Assembly: GCA_016762975.1 (NCBI GenBank)
Contig: JAESUV010000269.1
Span: 1-5,370 of the forward strand
Length of the DNA stretch: 5,370 nt
Reading direction: 5' to 3'
Source of the DNA: Gammaproteobacteria bacterium
GTDB lineage: Bacteria > Pseudomonadota > Gammaproteobacteria > Pseudomonadales > Pseudohongiellaceae
Both the position numbers and the translations under genes were made by a program. Positions 1-5,370 of the stretch are shown here, piece after piece. The notes under the pieces are model-generated. The model was not told the DNA's origin. It made no database searches and saw only the letters and a program-made list of their open reading frames with translations. How positions within the stretch are numbered: position 1 is the stretch's first letter; each line of letters begins with the position of its first letter.

Positions 1-121
1 GAGAAGATCTTAATGGGCTATACAGACTATACTCAGATTCGCACATTGTAGTCTTCCCAATCGCGATTTTGTAATGGATCCATAGAATATCGATCAATCT
101 ATAAGCTCAATATACTTTTTA

Positions 122-137
122 AGTACAGTTCTGTACT
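122..137. repeat. Perfect inverted repeat AGTACAG-TT-CTGTACT
   Basis: The two 7-bp arms (122-128 and 131-137) are exact reverse complements separated by TT. The compact symmetry suits a dimeric DNA-binding protein better than an RNA hairpin, since only a 6-bp stem with a 4-base loop could form. No T-tract follows on either strand, which argues against a terminator. It lies roughly 80 bp upstream of the promoter candidate at 215-223. The order ACAG...CTGT is the reverse of the E. coli LexA box (CTGT...ACAG). The regulator, if there is one, is unknown. Confidence 0.5.
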
Positions 138-163
138 CTTCAGTCAGATAAGGAATTTGTAGA

Positions 164-183
164 AGCGATAGAATTCCATCGCT
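164..183. repeat. 20-bp near-perfect palindrome centred on GAATTC
   Basis: AGCGAT (164-169) and ATCGCT (178-183) flank the self-complementary GAATTC (171-176). The only non-matching pair is A170 against C177. It could be an operator for the promoter candidate about 35 bp downstream. It could also be the stem of a weak intrinsic terminator for an upstream gene, because TTTTT follows at 188-192. As a terminator it is poor: a 6-bp stem with an 8-base loop, and four bases between stem and T-run. Which reading is right cannot be decided from the sequence. Confidence 0.45.
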
Positions 184-214
184 ATAGTTTTTAGGTTTTC
201 CTGTTTTTTAGACC

Positions 215-223
215 TGCTATAGA
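215..223 (+). promoter_or_regulatory. Candidate extended -10 promoter for the GST gene
   Basis: TG at 215-216, one base (C) and then TATAGA at 218-223 match an extended -10 element (TGnTATAAT type) with one mismatch in the hexamer. No good -35 hexamer lies at the usual distance; around 195-201 the sequence is T-rich with only partial TTGACA similarity. This is tolerable for extended -10 promoters. Transcription would begin near 230 and give a leader of about 37 bases before the ATG at 267. This is a prediction from motif matching only. Confidence 0.4.
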
Positions 224-254
224 GAGCTTAAGGCTGATAAATTTCCAAGATGAT

Positions 255-259
255 AGAGG
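255..259 (+). promoter_or_regulatory. Ribosome binding site deciding the GST start
   Basis: AGAGG at 255-259 lies 7 bases before the ATG at 267, normal Shine-Dalgarno spacing. A TTG at 261 is in the same frame but only 1 base after the motif, too close for initiation. The ATG at 267 is therefore preferred, and this removes two residues from the longest open frame. Confidence 0.6.
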
Positions 260-266
260 CTTGACC

Positions 267-926
267 ATGCAGCTAGTTATCGGTAACAAAAATTATTCAT
301 CGTGGTCACTGCGGCCATGGCTGCTGTTGAAGCATTTTGATATCCCTTTCGAGGAAATTTCTATCGCACTATTCACTGAGGGATACCAGCAGGAGCTTGC
401 TAAGTATTCGCCAACATTGCGTGTGCCGGTGCTGAAGGATGGCGATAGTACGATCTGGGATTCACTGGCTATTTGTGAGTATGTGTCAGAAAAATATTTA
501 CAAGGTTTTGCTTTGCCCACAAATATCGAGAAGCGCGCTCTATGCCGCGCCTATTGTAGCGAGATGCATTCCGGCTTCATGGCTGTACGTTCCGAGATGC
601 CCATGAACTGCAGAGCATCCAAGAGACTAGAGATATCTGCGGCGGCCGAAGCGGATTGCAGGCGAGTGGACGAGTTGTTTAGCGATGCTAGGGTCCGGTT
701 CTCTAGTCGCGGCGGTTACCTCTTTGGGGGATTTTCTTTGGCTGACTGTATGTTCGCTCCGATGGTAATGCGTTTTACTACCTATGGTATCGAACTTTCC
801 GAATCCAGCCAGGAATACGTGAGAGTAATGTTACAAAATACCGCTTTATCAGCCTGGGTTGCTGATGCCAAAAGTGAGTCTCAGATTCTTCCTGATTTCG
901 AATTGGGAGAAGAGATTAGCCCCTGA
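267..926 (+). CDS. Glutathione S-transferase family protein
   Basis: This is a 219-residue soluble protein with the two-domain cytosolic GST fold, a normal length for the family. The N-terminal thioredoxin-like domain (about 1-78) has N9-Y-S-S-W-S-L-R-P17, which carries candidate catalytic Ser/Tyr residues. It also has the cis-proline motif R-V-P54-V-L and D65-S66, the acidic-Ser pair that contacts the gamma-glutamyl group of glutathione in known GSTs. The all-helical C-terminal domain (about 88-205) contains E99-M-H-S-G-F, P112-M-N and the N-capping-box-like S157-L-A-D160. The opening and the EMHSGF/PMN motifs are typical of a bacterial GST subgroup often annotated only as a GST family protein. 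The substrate cannot be told, and maleylacetoacetate isomerase is not supported. The protein lacks a signal peptide and should be cytoplasmic. It is followed by a 439-bp gap, so it probably belongs to a different transcription unit from the pilus genes. Confidence 0.93.
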   Translation: MQLVIGNKNYSSWSLRPWLLLKHFDIPFEEISIALFTEGYQQELAKYSPTLRVPVLKDGDSTIWDSLAICEYVSEKYLQGFALPTNIEKRALCRAYCSEMHSGFMAVRSEMPMNCRASKRLEISAAAEADCRRVDELFSDARVRFSSRGGYLFGGFSLADCMFAPMVMRFTTYGIELSESSQEYVRVMLQNTALSAWVADAKSESQILPDFELGEEISP

Positions 927-1133
927 AATATCGGATTCTTCTGCAATATGTCTTAAATACATTCTCGGCCAAAAAAATCTGCCAAATCCCATAATTTTGA
1001 TCAATTTCTTCTGATCCTGCCCGATACCTATGACTGAGGTGCCTCTTATTAAATCCATGGCCACTCTGGTAACGCAGTCGACTTCGCTATTAAGACGCGC
1101 TTTCGCCTGCATGCATCGTCCTGCTAAGAAAGT

Positions 1134-1343
1134 TAACGTAAAGGACGTTACCCTTGCAGGTGGAGCCTAGCGCGTACCACCGTGGTGTTATCTCGCTTAC
1201 TAAGGGCTTTAGGCCAATAGTCGCGCGAGATACCTGCAGTGTCACGTGCCAGACTCCCGCAGAGTGGGCATAGACTTGATAAGAGGTGGTTTTGATCAGG
1301 CTTTGATGACGGGCGCGCGAAATGCGCCTGTGCTTGGAGTCTG
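1134..1343 (+). other. Inverted-repeat-rich leader upstream of mshM
   Basis: Six pairings can be read directly. (1) TAACGT 1134-1139 with ACGTTA 1145-1150. (2) TGCAGGT 1155-1161 with ACCTGCA 1232-1238. (3) GTACCA 1174-1179 with TGGTGT 1183-1188, including two G-U pairs. (4) TATCTCGC 1189-1196 with GCGAGATA 1225-1232. (5) CAGACTCC 1250-1257 with GGAGTCTG 1336-1343. (6) ACGGGCGC 1309-1316 with GCGCCTGT 1324-1331, with one G-U pair and a 7-base loop. Pairings 2, 3 and 4 nest into a three-way junction, and pairing 6 lies inside pairing 5. This could be a folded 5' leader of the pilus mRNA, a small RNA gene, or operator DNA. I recognise no known riboswitch or ncRNA class. Some such pairs are expected by chance in 210 bases. 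Confidence 0.4.
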
Positions 1344-1351
1344 TATTTGGC

Positions 1352-1356
1352 AGGAG
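1352..1356 (+). promoter_or_regulatory. Ribosome binding site deciding the mshM start
   Basis: AGGAG at 1352-1356 lies 9 bases before the ATG at 1366. The frame stays open upstream to a GTG at 1246, but that codon has no Shine-Dalgarno motif and the extra 40 residues resemble nothing in the family. The sequence beginning M-Y-L-D-Y-F is the usual start of MshM/ExeA proteins. The motif sits within a tiny GGC-AGGA-GCC hairpin (1349-1358) that is probably too weak to matter. Confidence 0.75.
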
Positions 1357-1365
1357 CCGTGTAAA

Positions 1366-1366
1366 A
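1366..1366 (+). other. Chosen mshM start versus an upstream GTG at 1246
   Basis: The longest open frame begins 120 bases earlier, and automated annotation may extend the protein by 40 residues. That extension would be read through half of the inverted-repeat leader, including the CAGACTCC/GGAGTCTG arms. Ribosome binding site placement and the family start motif both favour 1366. Confidence 0.75.
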
Positions 1367-3084
1367 TGTACTTGGACTATTTTTCTCTCGAACGACATCC
1401 GTTTCGTATTACTCCCGACACATCGTTATTTTTTTCGGGTGGTAATCAGGGTAGGGGTGTAGTGCTCGATGCAATGCTATTTGCAATTGAGAGTGGCGAA
1501 GGAATTCTCAAGGTAGTAGGCGAGGTTGGCAGCGGGAAAACAATGCTCTGCCGTATGTTGGAAGAACGCTTGCCGGAAACTACAGAGATTGTCTACCTCG
1601 CTAACCCGAGGCTCAGTCCAGATGAAATCCTGTATGCCATCGCATTTGAGTTGAAACTGCCAGTGCGCAGCGATACGTCGAAGTTGTTGGTTATGCAGCA
1701 GTTGCAAAATTACCTCATTAAACAGCATGCGGCAAATAGACGTGTCCTTGTCATCATCGAAGAAGCTCAGGGTATGTCGATAGAAACCTTGGAAGAGATT
1801 CGACTGTTTAGTAATCTCGAAACAAAAGTCGACAAACTGATGCAGATTATTCTTTTCGGTCAACCTGAACTGGATAGGAATTTAAGCTCGAAGAATATTC
1901 GTCAGCTACGCGAGCGCATCACCCATAGTTTTCATCTAAATCCATTAACTACCAATGAATTGTCGGAATATGTACGTTTTCGTCTCGGCGCTGCTGGTTG
2001 TCCTTGTCCGCAGTTGCTTACGAGAAGAGCCGAGTGGTTATTGTCGAAGGCATCGGGAGGTCTAACTCGACGCATTAATATACTTATGGATAAGGCGCTG
2101 CTGGCTGCATTTGCCGAGAACGTGCTTGATGACATTGAGCTAAATGCGGGCGCGCCACCACTTATCACCGCGCGGCACGTATGGGCAGCCATCTGCGATA
2201 GCGAGTACCTGCCCGCAGCGTGGCGTATTAATTTTTCACCTCGGCGAGTAGTTAATGCGGGCATGTTGGCCGCTGTGTTGGTAGTAGCGATAATTGTCTG
2301 GCCGCAGGCGGGTAGTATAGCAAGGCAGTCGCAAAATATTGATCAGTTCAGTAGCAAGCTTATTGAGCAACAGGGTGCAGCTAATCCTGTCCGCGTATCA
2401 GCAGCCGGAAATCGTGATAGTGAAACGGGCATAGAACTTGAACAGCGCTCACAAGCTCAGAAACCTCAATTCTCTCTCATGTCGGTGGAAGGTGACGTTA
2501 ATTCGTTGAATGTAGCAGGAAATACAATTGGTACTAGGGCGCATTTAGTAGCTGGCTCCGAGAGGGGTAGTCGAAACAGAGTTGCTATTGTTCCCGAGGA
2601 AGTCGTACGCATTGAGTCTAGCTTGATAGAAGGATTTGTTCAGCCCAGTTGGATTAATAACATCGTGGCGGCGCCTGTAGGGATGCAGCTCGCCCCCGCA
2701 GATATGAGTTTCGGTCGATCAGCAGCACGAGGCAAGTTGCAGAATCGCTTACTTGCATCTATCGACTGGCTGAGGAATTCAAACGGCAATGGATATACCG
2801 TGCAGTTCTTATCTGGGGAAACTAATAATTTGGAATTTGCGGAATCATTCTTACAAATACTCGATGAGCATGACCTATTGGCTGATAGCTATGTCTGTAT
2901 ATCCAGCTACAGAAATAGAAGTTATTGGACTATCAAATATGGCAATTTCGACGGTCTAAGCCTTGCCCGGAATTTTATCGAAAGGCTTCCCTCGACGATC
3001 TACGAATACAAACCTTTTGTGCAGAATATGAGCAGTGTTGAATGCAACACGAACAATAGCATTGCCGGCCTGATTTTGGAGTGA
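1366..3084 (+). CDS. MshM/ExeA-type AAA+ ATPase with membrane span and SPOR-like C-terminus
   Basis: The protein has 572 residues. The N-terminal AAA+ domain (about 1-275) opens with M-Y-L-D-Y-F-S-L-E-R-H-P-F, the signature of MshM/ExeA (GspA) ATPases. It carries Walker A G52-E-V-G-S-G-K-T59, Walker B V129-I-I-E-E-A-Q135 (Glu132 where Asp is usual), I161-L-F-G-Q-P-E-L near sensor 1, an R182-E-R184 arginine region, and G231-G-L-T-R-R-I-N as the sensor 2 segment. S291-P-R-R precedes one hydrophobic span (about 296-313), implying a cytoplasmic N-terminus and a periplasmic C-terminus. A low-complexity linker (about 320-460) leads to a SPOR-like domain (about 475-553: N-G-Y-T-V-Q-F, then Y-W-T-I-K-Y-G-N-F). 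SPOR domains bind denuded peptidoglycan. By analogy with ExeA it probably helps the secretin encoded next door to cross or assemble at the cell wall. Its stop codon overlaps the secretin ribosome binding site. ATPase family assignment is firm; the mshM name rests on the mshL neighbour. Confidence 0.88.
   Translation: MYLDYFSLERHPFRITPDTSLFFSGGNQGRGVVLDAMLFAIESGEGILKVVGEVGSGKTMLCRMLEERLPETTEIVYLANPRLSPDEILYAIAFELKLPVRSDTSKLLVMQQLQNYLIKQHAANRRVLVIIEEAQGMSIETLEEIRLFSNLETKVDKLMQIILFGQPELDRNLSSKNIRQLRERITHSFHLNPLTTNELSEYVRFRLGAAGCPCPQLLTRRAEWLLSKASGGLTRRINILMDKALLAAFAENVLDDIELNAGAPPLITARHVWAAICDSEYLPAAWRINFSPRRVVNAGMLAAVLVVAIIVWPQAGSIARQSQNIDQFSSKLIEQQGAANPVRVSAAGNRDSETGIELEQRSQAQKPQFSLMSVEGDVNSLNVAGNTIGTRAHLVAGSERGSRNRVAIVPEEVVRIESSLIEGFVQPSWINNIVAAPVGMQLAPADMSFGRSAARGKLQNRLLASIDWLRNSNGNGYTVQFLSGETNNLEFAESFLQILDEHDLLADSYVCISSYRNRSYWTIKYGNFDGLSLARNFIERLPSTIYEYKPFVQNMSSVECNTNNSIAGLILE
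3078..3081 (+). promoter_or_regulatory. Ribosome binding site of the secretin gene, overlapping the mshM end
   Basis: GGAG at 3078-3081 abuts the mshM TGA (3082-3084) and lies 8 bases before the ATG at 3090. An in-frame GTG at 3081 shares its G with this motif and so cannot be served by it. The ATG is therefore chosen, and the protein loses three residues relative to the longest frame. The overlap suggests translational coupling, with ribosomes ending mshM restarting on the secretin. Confidence 0.75.
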
Positions 3085-3089
3085 TTTGT

Positions 3090-4697
3090 ATGTTGAACGT
3101 TGATCGAAAAATTTTAAGCATGGCCTTTAGCCTATCGCTGCTCTCGGCATGTGGCGCATTGCAGATTGACCCTGCGGGCGCTATTGCGGATCGACCCGCC
3201 AATGGCAGGCATCTCGTCGCGTCGACAGTAGCTCCTGAATCAGGTATCCCAGGTATCGTCAGGCCATTGCCTGCAGTTACTGCCCCGCAATTAGAGGCAC
3301 CCTTGGAGCTCTATTCGGTGGTTGTGCAAGATGTCGAGGTTAGACAGCTTCTATTCGCTATGGCAAGAGATGCAGACATCAATATCGATGTGCACTCCTC
3401 AGTAACCGGTTCTGTGAGCCTAAATGCGATTGATCAGACTCTGCCGCAAATTCTGGATCGACTCTCTAAACAGGTATCAATAGTTTGGGATTTCGAGCGC
3501 GAAGACTATCTGACTGTAAAGGCAGACCTTCCTGTACTGCGTAACTACCGAATCGACTATGTCAATGTGGCTAGGAATGCGCAGTCTACAGTCGCAATAA
3601 CCTCCGGCGTAGGAGGCGATGAGACGAATACTTCCACTTCAACGTTAAGTCAGGTTTCGAATAATGATTTTTGGCAGACACTGGAATCTAACTTGGCGAG
3701 CATACTCGGCGAAGGCCCAGAAGATGATGGTAGCAGCACTATTATAATGAGCCCAGAGAGCGGGCTAGTCACTGTTCGTGCAACGAACCGCCAGCACGAA
3801 GACGTCTTCGCGTTTATCGAGGCGGTTCGAACTCGAGCCCTTTATCAAGTGCTGATAGAGGCGACCATTGTTGAAGTGAACCTAAATGATCGATTCCAGT
3901 CTGGAGTTGACTGGTCCTTGCTTGCGAGAGATAGCGGACAAGTAAACTTTACTCAGAACTTGTTAGGCTTAAACTTGGCCTCTACACCAACAAATATCTT
4001 AACCATAGACAAGTCGTCAGGGCCTGATGCGATTGCCTCGACGGTTAGGCTGCTATCTCAGTTCGGTGACACGCAGGTACTGTCTAGTCCGAAGATAATG
4101 GCTCTGAATAATCAAACGGCAATGCTCCGAGTTGTCGACAGCAGAATATATTTTACTATCTCGGTCGAGCCCGGTGTTGCGGCGAGTGCAGCCGGCCCGG
4201 GAACCCAAACTGTCTTCACTAGTGAAGTTCATAGTGTTCCCATCGGCTTTACGATGGCGGTAACTCCGCAGATAAGCGATAACGATCAAGTCACGTTGAA
4301 CATACGTCCGACTATATCCCGCATAATTCGTTTCGTTAATGACCCGAACCCTGCCTTAGCTCAGGAGAACGTAATCAGTCAGATACCGGAGGTTCAGATC
4401 CGTGAAATTGAATCCATACTAAAAGTTGAAAGCGGACAGATAGCGATTTTAGGTGGTTTGATGCAAGACACAGTCGAGAACAGCAATACAGGTTTACCTG
4501 GACTGAACCGTCTTCCAATTATAGGAAATATGTTTAGCCAGAAAGATAATAGTGTGGCGAAGACGGAGTTAATTATTTTTATCCGGCCAGTTGTTATTAA
4601 GCAGCCTAGCATAGAAGGCGATTTTCGGAATTTTAGAGAGTATCTGCCAACTGGTTCAAGTTCCAATTCCAATGGGGATGCTCAACTAGCATTCTAA
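3090..4697 (+). CDS. mshL: MSHA-type pilus secretin lipoprotein MshL
   Basis: A 535-residue outer-membrane secretin that would form the ring through which the pilus leaves the cell. The N-terminus is a lipoprotein signal peptide (1-20) with lipobox L18-S-A-C21. Cys21 is the only cysteine in the whole protein, and Gly at +2 fits Lol transport to the outer membrane. An N0/STN-like domain (about 76-145) is followed by an N1-like domain (about 152-247) interrupted by a Thr/Ser-rich loop (about 172-190), as in MshL proteins. The secretin core (about 316-503) has V330-L-S-S-P-K, V383-P-I-G-F, L444-K-V-E-S-G-Q-I-A-I-L-G-G and the end signature G468-L-P-G-L-N-R-L-P-I-I-G-N-M-F. A polar tail of about 30 residues ends it. 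The length fits MshL better than T2SS GspD, which is longer with N2/N3 repeats; PilQ carries AMIN domains not seen here. The gene is probably co-transcribed and translationally coupled with the ATPase upstream. Confidence 0.92.
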   Translation: MLNVDRKILSMAFSLSLLSACGALQIDPAGAIADRPANGRHLVASTVAPESGIPGIVRPLPAVTAPQLEAPLELYSVVVQDVEVRQLLFAMARDADINIDVHSSVTGSVSLNAIDQTLPQILDRLSKQVSIVWDFEREDYLTVKADLPVLRNYRIDYVNVARNAQSTVAITSGVGGDETNTSTSTLSQVSNNDFWQTLESNLASILGEGPEDDGSSTIIMSPESGLVTVRATNRQHEDVFAFIEAVRTRALYQVLIEATIVEVNLNDRFQSGVDWSLLARDSGQVNFTQNLLGLNLASTPTNILTIDKSSGPDAIASTVRLLSQFGDTQVLSSPKIMALNNQTAMLRVVDSRIYFTISVEPGVAASAAGPGTQTVFTSEVHSVPIGFTMAVTPQISDNDQVTLNIRPTISRIIRFVNDPNPALAQENVISQIPEVQIREIESILKVESGQIAILGGLMQDTVENSNTGLPGLNRLPIIGNMFSQKDNSVAKTELIIFIRPVVIKQPSIEGDFRNFREYLPTGSSSNSNGDAQLAF

Positions 4698-4732
4698 TGA
4701 CGAAGTCAGCACGAAACAACTGAGAAGACCCC

Positions 4733-5370
4733 ATGAGTCTATTGATGGACGCGCTGCGCAAGGCCGAGGAAGCGAAGAAGAAGGCCGCGCAACAAGATAA
4801 GTCCGATAAAGCTGCTCCTGTCACCGTTGCTGAAAAGCAGCAGGCGAGCGGTGTGATTGAAAAAGTATTGGAAGATGCCTCTACGCCGGATATCAGGCTC
4901 AGCATGGAAGCCATGGACGAAGTGTCTACGCGTTCAGCCGTGCCCAACCTCGAAACCGCAATCGAATTTGAAGACGAAGACGATTATGTGCTGCCAACTT
5001 CGGTCGGAGCTGCGAAGGAGTCCGCGGCCGAAAGTGACACGAATTCAGAGCAAAGCCTTAGTAGTGAAAAAGGAGCTAGAATTGAGCTAGAACAGATCAA
5101 TCCTAGAACGGGGGAAAATGCAGGAACATCTGCGGATGCCTTGAGAGCTGATCTAGGCGATTCGCTAACATCGGCTAAGGCAGAGCAGCGGCAAGCTTCT
5201 AAAGCTGAGCATGAGGCCTCTGGCTTCGATGGTTTTGAAAGTGAAGAGGCGGCTCCAGATACGGTAATATCAAATACAAAGAAGTCTGAAAAGGTGCAGG
5301 ATTCTCGTGTGATAGTAAAGGCTGCAGAGCAGTCTATAGAGCGAGCGAGAGACAGAGACGAGCCTAGGCG
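4733..5370 (+). CDS. Pilus-locus protein with acidic disordered N-terminal part, MshN/TPR-like candidate (partial)
   Basis: This frame is open from ATG 4733 to the right edge (212 codons and two bases) with no stop, so it is truncated by the window. GAGAAG at 4722-4727 lies 5 bases before the ATG, a moderate ribosome binding site, and the gene starts 35 bp after the secretin stop. Residues 1-20 (M-S-L-L-M-D-A-L-R-K-A-E-E-A-K-K) form a predicted amphipathic, basic helix. This opening is common in TPR proteins that follow mshL in gammaproteobacterial pilus loci. The rest is rich in Glu, Asp, Ser, Ala and Lys, has no Cys or Trp, shows an acidic cluster F79-E-D-E-D-D84, and looks disordered. No membrane span or TPR unit is visible yet; if this is the expected protein, both should lie beyond the window. 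The start by itself does not prove function. Confidence 0.75.
   Translation, partial: MSLLMDALRKAEEAKKKAAQQDKSDKAAPVTVAEKQQASGVIEKVLEDASTPDIRLSMEAMDEVSTRSAVPNLETAIEFEDEDDYVLPTSVGAAKESAAESDTNSEQSLSSEKGARIELEQINPRTGENAGTSADALRADLGDSLTSAKAEQRQASKAEHEASGFDGFESEEAAPDTVISNTKKSEKVQDSRVIVKAAEQSIERARDRDEPR

Larger units (their letters stand above)
1..266. other. Non-coding region upstream of the GST gene
   Basis: No credible gene is visible here. Short open stretches from the left edge on the + strand end at the TAG at 49-51 and the TAA at 72-74. Either could be the last codons of an upstream gene, but both are too short to judge. The stretch is AT-rich and holds two palindromes (122-137 and 164-183), a T-rich run from 188 to 209, and an extended -10 promoter candidate at 215-223, each listed separately. 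A short tandem-like repeat of CTATAC occurs at 18-23 and 27-32. The layout resembles an ordinary promoter region with possible operator sites. Confidence 0.6.
927..1365. other. Long intergenic region between GST and mshM
   Basis: No believable gene is seen on either strand; open frames here resemble no protein I recognise and lack a convincing ribosome binding site. The first 170 bases hold only a short GATCA/TGATC inverted repeat (999-1003 and 1012-1016) and no clear terminator after the GST. From about 1134 the sequence becomes rich in inverted repeats (see the leader entry). I found no confident sigma-70 or sigma-54 promoter for the pilus operon, although one must lie here or overlap the repeats. 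TTGATA at 1276-1281 is a possible -35 box but has no acceptable -10 partner. Confidence 0.6.

Noticed and set aside
1..74. Possible C-terminal codons of an upstream gene ending at 51 or 74
   Set aside because: Only 16 and 23 codons are visible, with no recognisable motif, and either could be chance.
122..137. LexA (SOS) box
   Set aside because: The half-sites are in the opposite order (ACAG then CTGT) and too close together for the CTGT-N8-ACAG pattern.
927..1020. Intrinsic terminator after the GST gene
   Set aside because: The only hairpin (999-1016) has a 5-bp stem and no following T-run.
849..1112. Minus-strand open frame of 87 codons overlapping the GST end and the gap
   Set aside because: It overlaps a well-supported gene, has no convincing ribosome binding site, and its protein resembles no family I recognise.
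1134..1240. tRNA gene or integron attC site in the three-way-junction region
   Set aside because: No T-loop consensus (GTTCRANYC) or CCA-type acceptor is present for a tRNA, and the RYYYAAC/GTTRRRY core sites of attC are absent.
1134..1343. Known c-di-GMP riboswitch controlling pilus genes
   Set aside because: The conserved aptamer elements of the c-di-GMP-I class are not seen, although such switches do control pilus genes in other bacteria.
1090..1398. Minus-strand open frame of 102 codons across the leader of mshM
   Set aside because: It runs antisense through the inverted repeats and into the mshM start, without recognisable domains or a start signal.
4857..5090. Plus-strand open frame inside the partial third gene
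   Set aside because: It is an out-of-frame shadow; the frame from 4733 is longer, has a ribosome binding site and a family-like N-terminus.

Overview
The window reads as the start of a type IV pilus (MSHA-type) assembly cluster from a Gram-negative bacterium, most likely a gammaproteobacterium of moderate GC content and possibly marine. That placement rests on family resemblance only: an MshM/ExeA-type ATPase, a lipoprotein secretin of the MshL type, and a following gene whose first residues match those of TPR proteins that sit beside mshL. No phylogenetic marker is present.

Layout, all genes on the + strand: 1-266, non-coding, with two near-perfect palindromes and an extended -10 promoter candidate; 267-926, a complete cytosolic glutathione S-transferase family protein; 927-1365, a 439-bp gap with no credible gene but a dense set of inverted repeats between about 1134 and 1343; 1366-3084, an AAA+ ATPase with one membrane span and a SPOR-like periplasmic C-terminus (mshM-like); 3090-4697, a secretin lipoprotein (mshL); 4733 to the window end, the first 212 codons of an acidic, low-complexity protein (MshN-like candidate) with no stop before the edge.

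The last three genes are tightly packed. The mshM stop codon overlaps the secretin ribosome binding site, and 35 bp separate the secretin from the third gene, so they very probably form one operon. The working model is inference from ExeA/GspA: the ATPase acts at the inner membrane, its periplasmic domain contacts peptidoglycan, and it helps the secretin assemble in the outer membrane as the pilus exit pore. The third protein would be another assembly factor. The GST has no evident link to the pilus and is separated by the long gap.

The points most worth a second look are the inverted-repeat leader upstream of mshM, the ATPase architecture (AAA+ plus membrane span plus SPOR-like domain, with Glu in place of the usual Walker B Asp), and the gene order ATPase-secretin instead of the Vibrio order mshL-mshM. 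No mobile element, CRISPR array, tRNA or rRNA was seen.
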